This document shows positions 1 through 10,770 of a stretch of DNA of 64,000 nucleotides, one piece after another. Source of the stretch: Gossypium raimondii (taxonomy: Eukaryota > Streptophyta > Magnoliopsida > Malvales > Malvaceae); NCBI RefSeq assembly GCF_025698545.1, contig NC_068575.1, positions 50,911,980-50,975,979 of the forward strand, in the 5' to 3' direction. Made by a program: the position numbers and the translations under genes. Position 1 is the stretch's first letter. Every line of letters starts with the position of its first letter. The notes below the pieces were generated by a model that worked only from the letters and a program-made list of their open reading frames with translations, made no database searches and had not been told where the DNA came from.

Positions 1-135
1 TTCGTCTAAGTCATTGAAGCTGAAAGGAATGGAAATATTGTAGTCAAGAAGAAGGTCGTCCCAGCAACCAAACGATGATGATTCAGGGGAGAAGTCTGGT
101 GTAGTTGAATTTTGGAATAAAGTGGGTTCTTCCAT
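1..135 (-). CDS. ERF1B: ERF1-like ethylene-response factor, N-terminal part only
   Basis: Reverse-strand frame opening with ATG at 133-135 and staying open to the window edge (45 codons). The peptide starts MEEPTLFQ, continues with SPESSSFG and CWDDLLLDY, and ends IPFSFNDLDE. An acidic, Ser-rich leader followed by a (L/I)PF.(x)N.D.(D/E)E motif is what group IX ERFs of the ERF1/ERF15 type carry before the AP2 domain; the AP2 domain would lie outside the window. A TATA box sits about 120 bp upstream of the ATG, which supports this start. A second group IX-type ERF at 14978 supports the call through known clustering of these genes. Seen: frame, motif and TATA box. Inferred: family and DNA-binding role. 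Another group IX or VIII ERF is possible. Confidence 0.62.
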   Translation of the reverse strand, partial: MEEPTLFQNSTTPDFSPESSSFGCWDDLLLDYNISIPFSFNDLDE

Positions 136-470
136 AACCGCGGGGACTTGGCTTTAGATTTTGGCGATCGAGGTTGTTGTTGTTTTCTCTGTGGGAGGGG
201 ATGATGAACTGTGTTTTGGTCTCAGCAACATTTGAAGTACCCTTTTGACACTTTATATACCAGATAGTAAGGGCAGATTTGAACTAGAATTATTTTTCCT
301 TCTTAAAGAAAATGGATTAAAATTTGGAGAAGAGATGAAAACGAAGATTAATTACGCACGTGAGTCAATAGTGACGTACGGCGGCGGGGTTGCACCCAAA
401 ATTGCTTAAGATGTGATGGATACTGCAATATCACCACCCTTTGGCTTCTTTCACCCACGTGGCAGAAGCT
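136..470 (-). promoter_or_regulatory. promoter of the ERF1-like gene
   Basis: On the minus strand a TATATAA box lies at 253-259, about 120 bp upstream of the ATG. Further up are a CACGTG G-box at 57-62 of the fourth hundred (357-362), a TGACGT (as-1/bZIP type) site at 372-377, a GC-rich CGCCGCC stretch near 380-387 that resembles a GCC-box core without its leading A, and a second G-box at 456-461. Known: G-box and TGACG sites are bound by bHLH (MYC-type) and TGA bZIP factors and are common in jasmonate/ethylene-responsive ERF promoters. Function here is inferred from motif type and spacing only. Confidence 0.5.
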
Positions 471-2711
471 TTTCGATACAACGTGGCATGGAATTTCCTC
501 TTTATTAGGAAGCAGCTTTGATAGATGGTGCTGCCTAAAAGGAAGTTTTCATAACCTCAGCAGAATTTTATAAAATGTTTTAGGAATTTTGTAAGTTTAA
601 TAATTTACTTAGTAGTTTTTTTTTTGTAAATTTATTCAATTTGTTTTCTTATAAAATAAAAAATCACCATTATCCTAATCAAACCAAAATTTATTGTTTA
701 TTAGATTTGATAAAGACTGGGTGGATTTCAATTGATATTTGGTTTGCTTTCTGAGAAATCAAATTACTGCAGGGTAAGCACATTTTTTAAAAAGATGAGT
801 CTGAAATGGCAAACCTCCATCCTTATACACACCCACACACTGCCCTGCTTATCCTTGCTTTCCTTTCACATTGTTTTCATGTTAACTGTTTTTCTCACGC
901 ATGATTAATCACCAAGTAGAACATTTAACTACGCCTTTTCTTGGCACATCACTGGGTCAATGTTGCTCTACTTCAATCACTTCTTTATGCTCCACTTTTA
1001 CAGTATTTAGCCCCATGCACTCAATCAAACGTAATTGGCAATTTCCTATCAACCAAAAGAAATGCCTAATAACTGTTTGGGTTTGGTGGGAATAACAACC
1101 ATGCTAAATAACCCTACACATATTTCACTTCAATAATATACGACCACCCATACATTTATATCTATAATTTTTTTTAAAAGTTGTTTATTACTACAAGTAT
1201 AGTATAAATATATATGTCCAAGCAATTATAAAATAGAATTCAATCAATACAAAACACAATAAATAAAAAATAGGACAAAATCCATCTATACTAAGAACAC
1301 ACCTAAGAGACTTACATGGCACAAATGCTTCGAATTTGAGTGCTTAAGGACCTAGGACCTTAACCTAAACTGATAACATGGTTAACAAAGAGAGGGAGAG
1401 TAGAGAGTACAGCTCCATCTCTAATTTCTATCAACACACATAATTAACACCAACAATGTGCGCATGACCATCACCATGTACTAATACACCAACAAGATTG
1501 AAGTCAGCTTACTAACCTAACAATTAATGTACACAGTTGAAATAGTAGAATCATGAATGAGTTGGGAAGGAAATTGAGGTGAGTTAAAAGCGACAGGAGG
1601 CGTGCTTTGGCGTCGCTGCTTAGTTTAGTGAAAGAAATGGTGCAGATTCAGCCCCCATCCATCCATCGTCCCCGTCTTGATAAGCCGTTGAAGGACTTTG
1701 GTATTAAATTGGTTGAATTTAGCAAGTCCTACCAAAATAGGAAACATGGGTGGTCGGTGTACTTTGATTGCGACCTTCCCTCTCTTAGTCCCTTACTTTC
1801 TTGTTTAGTATAAAATTACAATTTACGCTTTTGCTATATGGGTGGATAGTTTCCTTAATTTAAACTTCACCAATTTTTAGCATAAAAATGTGTTAGTCTT
1901 GGCTTCAATATATTTACAGTCTGGTTAATATTATATATTGGATTCAAACTTGAACAACTTTTCCCTCCTTTCCTAATCATTCAAATTTACTTCATATAAA
2001 ATGCCCATTTTTATATGGACTTCACTTAGAGTGTGTAAAATTACACACATCATCACATATTTTTATTTAATAAAATTTATTATTTAGTGATCATTTCAAA
2101 AATTAATGGTGAAAATTTGTCTGTAAACTTAAATAAACATATGAAAATCTACTTTTTTAGGAAAGTTGTATGACGTCACGTGGGTCAGGTGAAGAACCAT
2201 ACCTGGAAGACTGGACTTGGTCATTTCTAATTTGACTATATGATCATTTGAATTCAGAAAGAAAATAAAAAATGGTCAGGATTCATCGTACTTGGTCACT
2301 TCCAAGATTACACGTTATAATCTGTTGTATTTTAATCCATCAACATTTCTTTATCAAGCCCTCAATCCTGACTGCCCTCCTAATGACTTTACACTCATTT
2401 CACCGTCCGGCGCAGCCGTCACCGTCTCCGGCGACCACTATCGTTCTTATCGGATCTTAATGGTATCACTTTCGTTTCTAATAAATTATTTATGATGTTG
2501 ACTAAAACTTTGGAAGCTTCTGATTACAGCTATTAAACCATTACTTTAAATGAAATAATCTTTTTATCCACAATCAAGAAAACATTTGTACAAATTTGAA
2601 CACACATATTTCTTATCTATCTTACTACAGAGAGTAAGAAAAAAGGGGGAAGCTTTCCTAATTAGGGGATATCCATGGTGACTTCATTGCACTGCTGGCA
2701 ATCCATTTAGA
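471..2711. other. intergenic, no gene seen
   Basis: Only short chance frames, none with a recognisable domain. AT-rich with poly-A/T runs; no repeat family recognised. A 36-bp stretch at 2669-2704 recurs in direct orientation at 10783-10818, on the other side of the Mutator-like element. Confidence 0.6.
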
Positions 2712-2720
2712 ACTTTGTCC

Positions 2721-3462
2721 TGCTTTTTTACAAAATTATTATAAAAAATAAAAAATAACCAAAATGTTATCTTTTTTTTTATTTACCAAAATATTATAAA
2801 TTTTTTTATTTACTAAAATATACCAAAAAAAACAAAAACCTGCAAAAAAAAAAAAAACTTGTGGTGGTAAAGGTGCCAAAGTGATTGGCCTGACCAAAGG
2901 TGCCAAAGAGATTGGCGGCACAGGACTAAAATGTAACTCTCTGCAGTTTTAAGGACTTGACATGCAAATTTACCATTTTGAATTTTGAAAGTGAATTGGT
3001 GCGCCTATGGCGACACCAAAGTGATTGGCGGCACCAAAGGTGCCAAAGAGGTTGGCCTAACTAAAGGTGCCAAAGAGATTGGTGGCACAGGACTAAAATG
3101 TAACTCTCTGCAGTTTCAAGGACCTGACATGCAAATTTACAATTTTAAATTTTGAAAGTGAATTGGTGCGCCTGTGGGTGTGTCAGCGCCAAAATTGAAA
3201 CTTGACTAATTGCCTTCTAAGCCATCCTTATTTATTATTTTCTTTTTATTCCCCTTCAACTTACTTTTTTATTTAATAAACAAGCCCTCAACCTATTTTT
3301 GTAGTTAAATAAGATCTTAATCTATGATTTTTACTCATAAAAGCCCTTTATTTTATTATTAAAGTAAATATATTTTACCTAAAGTAAAGCTATTTAAAAA
3401 AGTATAAGCTAATTCGCATTTTATGTATTATTTTGGTAATTTGATGAGAATAGTTTATTAAA
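2721..3462 (+). repeat. left TIR of the Mutator-like element
   Basis: Reverse-complementary to 10184-10761. The left copy is longer because a 167-bp block is tandemly duplicated: the GGACTAAAATGTAACTCTC core occurs at about 2923 and again at about 3090, but once in the right TIR. Without that block both TIRs are about 575-578 bp. Short internal direct repeats of GGTGCCAAAGAGATTGG occur in the GC-richer part. Confidence 0.75.
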
Positions 3463-3469
3463 AAGTAAT

Positions 3470-6400
3470 TGTCAAAACCATTTTTTTCTTCTTTGAAAAA
3501 TGGGGATCGATTTTGAAAATGAAAATGGGAGTCGCCACCGATCTTTTATTGTAGTGTGATCGGATCACCTTGAAAATAATTTTAGGTCTGCGAATTCTTG
3601 AGAAAACAGGTTCGGGAGTCGATTACACACGAGGAAGGGTTATCACCCTCGTGACGCCCAAAATTGGTACCGAATTGATTGTTTAATGTCTTAATGTCGA
3701 AATTTTGAAAAGATTTTAAAATACGATCCTTCCCCTTTTTTATTAATATTAGTTTTATAAAAGATGCTTGGATAAATCGAGGCGAGTGCTAAAGACCTTC
3801 TCGTCTCAGAGTAATAAAACGTCACACCCAATACATTAGGGCACGACATTTTAATCCTCGAGAATAAGTTTGTCTTTTGATTTTCAAAACTCGTGTGGCG
3901 AATTTTAAAAGGGACATTCAATTGCTTTAAGTCAGATGAAAAATCGAAGCCCAATACGTTAGGGCACAATTTCTCAAAATTCCGAGCATTGAGTGTTGCC
4001 CTTATTATTTTTTCAATCTTCATTTCGAGAAAACGACATTTCACATCCAATACATTAGGACATGACGTATCGAATTCCCGAGAATGAGTTTTAATTTATG
4101 TTTTAATTAAAAAAGGGTATTCGGTTTTTTAGATCCCGAGTAAGATTGGAATCCAGTAAGTTAGGACACAATCTTTTCGAGGATCCCAAATTCCGAGTGT
4201 CGCGTTATTTTGGAAGTTTTTGAATGAAATGACTTTGACATTTGTAATCTCTTGAATGAATGATAAAAAACGATTGTACGACGCGAAATGATAATTCGTA
4301 AATTAATACATATGCTAATACATAACCTAGATTCAAAATACGAATAAACAATATTGCATACATAAGAACCACAATTTTATATCCTATATTGTGCAAACAT
4401 TCAAAGGCTAGTAAATATAGAATCAATCGAAACACCAAACAAATCAACACACATGAAATTGTACAAATTTAAAATAACTTAAGAAATATGAAAGAAGGAA
4501 ATTATAATAAAGTAAATTTCAAATAAATAGTATATACATATGTGTAAATTTCAAATTAATAATAAAATAATAATAAAAAATACTTCATAAGATAAGAGTA
4601 TCCTATTAAATTTAAAAAATAAGTATTATATCAAAATACATAAAGTCATATACATATATTAATTTAGATAAGTACCATAAATAAATAAATAAATAAATGA
4701 CATGCGCATGTACTAATAATAGAAATAAAATAAATTAATTAATAAAAACGAATATGTAACAGCCTGATTTTAGGTCTAGTCGGAATAGTGGTTTCGAGAC
4801 CACAAATTCGACGAGAAAAAATGTAATGGCCTGAATTTTCAAAGGTGTCGAAACGGTGATTCAAGATCACTAAATTCGATAAATGAGTAGAAAATATTAT
4901 TAATTTAGTGAATATAAGTTAAATGTGAAGTTAGGAAAAATTTTGAAATAGTGAATAGTGCACTAGGAATAAATATTAAAATAATTAGAATAAAAAAACG
5001 AGGTATTGAGACCTCGAAGATTTTAGACCGAGCCATAAATATTTTTATAAATATTTATGGAGTGTTAAAAAGTTAGTATTAAAGTTTCGTCAAGAAATTT
5101 TAAAGTTCCGATAATTAATTGAACAAAAAGGACTAAATCGTAACAAATACAAAATTATAGGAAATGATTAAATAGCTTAAATGATAAAAGGAAGAGGGCT
5201 TAAAAGGAAAATGGACCCAAGTTTTATTTGGGCTGGACGGTAAAGGCATGAAATCAGCAAGAAAGTAAGGAGTAAGGGCAAAATTGGAATATTGCAAAAT
5301 TTGCTTAATAAAGTTAGGACCAAAGTGGAATTATCTAGATTTCTCTTCATTTTTCTGCACTCTCATCAGCTAAAACACCATAGAAGGGTTTCCTTAAGCT
5401 GGTTCTTCATATTTTTACTGCAGGTAAGTTCAATTCTTGATTATTTCTTGAAATTTTTGTGTTTTTGTGACTTTTACAACTAGGCCCACTTGTTGTATTC
5501 ATTAGTTTTTGATTCTATGAAAGAATTTGAAAGTTGATATGAATACATTCTGGAAGTATATGATGATTTAGCATGGAATTAGAGATTTAAATTGTTCATA
5601 TGCTGGTTTTATTGAAGGAATTGAATAGAAAGTGAATGTTTGAGACCTAATAGTAAAAGAGTTTGAATTTAGGATTATATGTGGAAATTCTGAATTTCAA
5701 TACTTGTGAAATAACTTATAATGTCTAGGTAAAGTATTAATTGAGAAAATTAGATTAGTTGAGGGGTTAATTGAGAAAGGACTGAATTGCATAAACTGTA
5801 AAATTTGGGGCAAAATGGAAATCAACATTTTACACTAAAGCAGTCTTGGACAGCAGCAGTAGTATAGCTTTGAAAAATCACCAAAAATAGTGGGAATTTA
5901 ATTAGAGGGTGAATAAAATATGAAATTAAATCTTATTGAGTCTAGTTTCTCATAGAAGAAACGATATAATCAATGGAATTGTAAATCATGAGATATAATA
6001 AGTTTTGTGAGACAATGTTAGAATGATTTCGGGTTCCCCTGTTCTGACTTTGGAAAATCATTAAAAATTGAATAAAAATAATTATGAGTTATAATTTATA
6101 TTTTTAGAATCCTTGATGAGTCTATTTTCAAAGAAAGTAAACGGAAACATCATCCAAATTCTGTACAATTAGATAATTCATTTTTAGTGAAGAGTGGTCG
6201 GAACTGTTAGACAGCAAAACAGGAGAAACTTTAAAGAATAAATTATATTAATTGGCTGAGCCAAAAATTCTGAAAATTTTATGATAAGAAGATATGTGAG
6301 TCTAGTTTCATGGAAAATTTATGGATCTTAATTTGGAGCTCTGTAGCTCTGGATAAAAATAATTTAGTGACTCGAATAAACAGCTTTAAATATACATGTG

Positions 6401-9081
6401 AGTGAATAGTGAAATTATAGTTAATGTTGTTTAAGTGTGTTATATACATTAAGGATGTGGAATGGAGAGGAGGAGGAGGAAAATTTGGAAAATATATGAA
6501 TGATTTGTGTATAATTGGTCATATGCTTGATTATAATTGATAAATGATGAAATAGAAATGATGCTTATATTTGTGCATTATCAGTCATGGTTTAAGCTCA
6601 TGTGTGAAAATAAAATTTCATAGTATGTGTGTACGATATATTCGGTATATGATTTGGCATGAAATAATGTCATGAATGGTTTGAATTGAATTATTGAATT
6701 GAACTGGAATATTGAAATTGGTGAGTGATATGGATTTTATTGGAATTGAAATTGAGAAAGTGGAAATTGATATGTGAGACTAATACTGAACTGAATTATG
6801 GAATACTGAATACTGTTATGTGTATTGCATTGAAATGTGAAAATCCTGAAGTAATGAATTACTGCAATTCTGTGAAACTTATTGAAATAAGGAATTATAA
6901 TTGATACTGAACTAAGATGGAAATTGTACTGAAAAGTGAATTAAATGCCCTATTAACTAGTCGGGCTAGTCGGATATAGTTGGCATGCCATAGGATATGG
7001 AAGAGTACGGGGTATTTGCCGGCTTACTGATTAGACACTTATGTGCCGACTCATCACATCGTTATCATTATCGATTCGCACTTTGCGTGTCGAATCATTA
7101 TTATTATATCGACTCGGCACTTTGTGTGTCGAATCGTTATCGCCATCTTTATTACAGGTTCAAGACTTTGTGTGTTGAATATTTATTACAATCTTGATCG
7201 ACATCATTCTTGGTGTGTTTGGTTGGAATCCGTGTATCCGCCGAGTCCGAGTCAAGTTAATGGGGGCAAATGAAATAAAGTTACTAATAAAACTAAATCT
7301 GAATGATATGACATATGTGAAAGGGTAAGAATTATGGTTCAAGAAACATATAAGGATAAATTTTATGAAATAGATTTTGATAATATGAAATAATGTAAAA
7401 ATGAGAAGTGAAAATGAGATAATTTGAAATAGTGAAATAATACTTGAATTTAATTGAATACAAGTTATTGAGATATATTTGTTGATTTAATGTATGAATT
7501 GAGTATTTAAAGATTACAATTGTAAATTGAATATAAAAGAACGAATTGACAATGGAAACCGATGATGGATGAATTATTAAAATGTATGGGAAATTGAAAT
7601 GAATGTGGAATAGTCATTGAAAGACTAATGTTGTAAGGTTTTAGATATGAAATAGGATATATTATTGAATTGAGATGTATAAATGAAATATATGAAATAA
7701 TGATTTTATGAAATGATTATTGATGAAATGCATGAAATATATTAGGTATGTTTTAGTATTAGTTTTGTATTCAATTATATTAGTAATTAGCCAAGGATTA
7801 ATTTGGCACCAAATGTAACATTCCTATATCAGGTTCCTTAAGTCGACCATGGTATAGGGGTGTTACAGAATAAAAAGGGGTAAATTACAAAAAGGTCTAA
7901 ATTACACGAAATTAATAGAATTAAAACAAAGTGGGGGGTCTAAATTGCAACGCGTGGATTATATGGGGGCCAGGTGGGAAATATTCCCTCCCTCCCAAAA
8001 CGCAACGTTTTATGCGGACCTAATTAAAACAAAATATTAAAATGCGGGCAAAATTTAAAGGAAATAAAAGATCTATTTAAACACGCTATATTAACCGAGG
8101 GACCATTTGCGCAAATATCCCTTCCCATGCCAGAACACGCGGACCTATCGGTGTCTGGGTCGGGTCATCGGGTTTGGTCCAATACGGCACCGTTTTGGTG
8201 CCATCGAAGCAAGGCCCAAACGGTGCCGTTTCGCTAATATAATTGCCATATATATATATAAAAACCTAAGTCATTAGTCCCCATTTAGCAGTTCCTAAAT
8301 CGGGTTGGCAAAACCCTAGCCACTCTTCCCTTAAAAATCTTGCCGTCTGAATGTCGATTAATCTCCGCCCAGACTCCGACGGCGACGGAGGGAGCGAAGA
8401 TCCAAAGGCGCCGTTAAAAGGTAATTTCACTCCTTTTTTTATATCTATTCTTATATATCTCTGATAAAAAAGGAAGAAAGGAGATATGAATCGAAAAGGA
8501 ACCGAAAGGCAGAAAGAAAAAAGAAAGGAAAACTTTAAAAAGGAAATCACCTCCAAAAAAAACTCAGCCTTTTTACTTTTCTGATTTTTCTATTGATATC
8601 CTCTGTGTGTGTAACCCTTTTACAATGCGTATTTGGCTTTTATATAGCTAGAAAATAAAAAGAAAACGAAAAATTACAACAAAATATCTTTTGCTCTTTT
8701 TTATTTGTTGTTGTTTTCTGTTTGTTTTGGCTTGTTTGCTTGTGTGTGTGCTGCTGGAGGAGGTACGTGTGGACTGGCGCGAGGAGCAAAGACGCTGGTC
8801 TCGACTCTGCTATGCGCGAGGGCAAAAAAAACTGTTGCTGCTGAGGCACGAGAGTATTTCAGAAACCTTAGGGGTTTCTGGGATTCGGGTCGTTTAGTTT
8901 GGGCTTAATTGGGTTTGGGCTGTAGCTGGGTTTAGACTTGTTGGGCTATTCGAGTCTTAATATTTGGGCCTGAATTTTGGGTTTAATAATCTGGGTTTAA
9001 ATTTCTGTAAATGGACATTTAATTATTTTTTGGTTTTTATTTCTTTGTGATTTTGAGCCCGGGCAAAGTGGGCCTATTACA
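3470..9081 (+). mobile_element. solo LTR inside the Mutator-like element
   Basis: Begins TGTCAAAACC and ends GGCCTATTACA, so it has the TG...CA ends of an LTR. The 5-bp target duplication GTAAT is exact at 3465-3469 and 9082-9086. Net length without the nested LTR is about 2.5 kb. The 5' part (GGGAGTCGCCACCGATC near 3530, then an ACACGAGGAAGGGTTATCAC stretch near 3627) is a family I associate with abundant dicot, including cotton, LTR elements; this is from memory. No gag or pol frame and no second LTR is seen. The start and end do not resemble the TGTAACACC families elsewhere in the window, so it is a separate family. Confidence 0.78.
4755..7867 (+). mobile_element. solo LTR, about 3.1 kb, Tekay/Del-like (copy B)
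   Basis: TGTAACAGCC...GGGTGTTACA with an exact 5-bp target duplication GAATA at 4750-4754 and 7868-7872. Its body is closely similar, in reverse complement, to 44095-47059, for example the stretch around 5050-5400 against 46430-46760. Length and ends fit long-LTR chromoviruses of the Tekay/Del type (inference; no internal domain is present to prove it). Between 7020 and 7200 are diverged repeats built on CACTTTGTGTGTCGAATC. A short frame at 5292-5483 recurs in the other copy only because the LTR does; it is not treated as a gene. Confidence 0.85.
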
Positions 9082-9164
9082 GTAATAGCTCTATTTTACT
9101 TTAATAAGTTTATTAAAAAGTAATTTTATGTATTATTTTTACTTTAATAAGTAAAAATTTATAG

Positions 9165-9677
9165 AAAATAGAGAAGTCTCATATCAATTAGTCCAAAATT
9201 TTTTTTTAAAAGTATTTTTGTAAAAAGGTGATTCAACCACAAATAAATTTTATTTATTTTTAGAAAAATAATTTTCTATTTAAATTATGTTCGACTTAGC
9301 GCTTAACGGTACTCATAGTAGTTTTTTTCGCTCACATTATATTTAAAACTATAATTTAACTAATAATTATAATTTATACATGATAATATTTTCTAAAGCT
9401 TTTATAATTATCCTTATTATCAATTTAATTTACGATACGGTATAAAATTTTAATTATAAAAACTTTACAAAATCTTATTATGTATAATTTATAATTATTA
9501 GTTGAATTTATAGTTTCAGATATAATGTGAACAAAAGAAAATTATTATGAATATCATTAACTATTATGTCGTGCATACTTGAAAAAATTATTTTTGAAAA
9601 TAAATAAAATCTATTTCGGTTGAATCGATTTTTACAAAAATACTTTTGGACTAATTGGTATAAGACTTCTCTATTTT
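9165..9677. repeat. foldback / MITE-like inverted repeat
   Basis: Two arms of roughly 230-250 bp face each other around a short centre near 9420. The left arm starts AAAATAGAGAAGTCTCATAT and the right arm ends with its diverged complement, TAAGACTTCTCTATTTT. Internal blocks such as the AATTAGTCCAAAA / TTTTGGACTAATT pair also match. No clear target duplication was found, so it may be a MITE or a local inverted duplication. It lies in the original interior of the Mutator-like element. Confidence 0.65.
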
Positions 9678-10132
9678 GGTGTTGAAAGAGAATAATAAAT
9701 AATAAATAATGAATGTTTATGAAGCAATTATTCCTATTTAAGGTTTGATGTCGCCACACTCTCAGGCGATACCTTAAAGCTTTTTTTTCAACAATCAATC
9801 TAAATGAAAAATTTACTTATCAGGAGTTTGAATATTTTAATTTATCATATTTCAGTTTGGTGTCGCGTGTTTAATATTATTTTTAAGAAATATTTTTAGG
9901 ATAAAAATATTTCTAAACAAGTTACTTTTAAAAAAATACTTCTCCCAAATAAAAATTAGCTAAAAAGTATTTTTTTTAAAAAGCTAAAAATTTTACTTCT
10001 CCTTAAAACATTTTTTCCTAAAACATTTTTGAAACATTACTAAACTAAGCCTAAAAGCAATAGTTTATTAAAGTAAAATAGAGTTATTACTTAATTAGAA
10101 TTTTAAGTATCTTAATTATCACTTAATTATAA

Positions 10133-10215
10133 ATTTTGGTAATTTGATGAGAATAGTTTATTAAAGTAAAATAGAGTTATTATTTAATAAACTATTCTCA
10201 TCAAATTACCAAAAT
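10133..10215. repeat. perfect 32-bp palindrome with 19-nt loop
   Basis: Arms 10133-10164 and 10184-10215 are exactly reverse complementary by hand alignment; the spacer is 10165-10183. The right arm is the inner end of the right TIR, so the left arm is an extra, inverted copy of the TIR's inner end. Confidence 0.85.
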
Positions 10216-10761
10216 AATACATAAAATGCTAATTAGTTTATACTTTTTAAATAGCTTTACTTTAGGTAAAATATATTTACTTTAATAATAAAATAAAAGG
10301 CTTTTATGAGTAAAAATCATAGATTAAGAGCTTATTTAACTACAAAAATAGGTTGAGGGCTTGTTTATTAAATAAAAAAGTGAGTTGAAGGGGAATAAAA
10401 AGAAAATAATAAATAAGGAGGGCTTAGAAGGCAATTAGCCAAGTTTCAGTTTTGGCGCTGACACACCTACAGGCGCATCAATTCACTTTCAAAATTTAAA
10501 ATGGTAAATTTGCATGTCAAGTCCTTGAAACTGCAGAGAGTTACATTTTAGTCCTGTGCCGCCAATCTCTTTGGCTCCTTTGGTCAGGCCAATCTCTTTG
10601 GCACCTTTGGTGCCGCCACAGGCTTTTTTTTTTGCAGGTTTTTGTTTTTTTTGGTATATTTTGGTAAATAAAAAAAATTTATAATATTTTGGTAAATAAA
10701 GAAAAAGGGATAACATTTTAATTATTTTTTTATTTTTTTGTAATAATTTTGTAAAAAATCC
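10184..10761 (-). repeat. right TIR of the Mutator-like element
   Basis: Inverted partner of 2721-3462, with a single copy of the 167-bp block. Its inner edge meets an opposite-orientation copy of the innermost 32 bp of the TIR (10133-10164), making a perfect palindrome. Confidence 0.75.
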
Positions 10762-10770
10762 ACTTTGTCC

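Larger units (their letters stand above)
2721..10761. mobile_element. Mutator-like (MULE-type) non-autonomous element with long TIRs
   Basis: The 9-bp direct repeat ACTTTGTCC flanks the unit exactly (2712-2720 and 10762-10770), the target duplication length typical of Mutator. The ends are near-identical inverted repeats sharing TTTTTTACAAAATTATT just inside the border (left border TGC, right border GGA when reversed) and running for roughly 575-740 bp. No MURA-like transposase frame is visible, so it is probably non-autonomous. It holds a solo LTR at 3470-9081, which holds another at 4755-7867; without them the element is about 2.4 kb. No captured host gene was recognised. Class assignment rests on TSD length and TIR length; the transposase family was not seen. 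Confidence 0.75.

Noticed and set aside
3691..4050. 119-codon minus frame
   Set aside because: Lies in the LTR-A body; low complexity, no domain and no splice context.
5292..5483. Short frame with LLNKVRT...SRFLFIF shared with 46389-46637 (minus)
   Set aside because: Sharing is explained by both being the same LTR family; no start context or domain, and the rest diverges.
8266..8908. Several overlapping frames of 67-96 codons on both strands
   Set aside because: Within LTR A; composition follows simple T/C-rich sequence, no domain.
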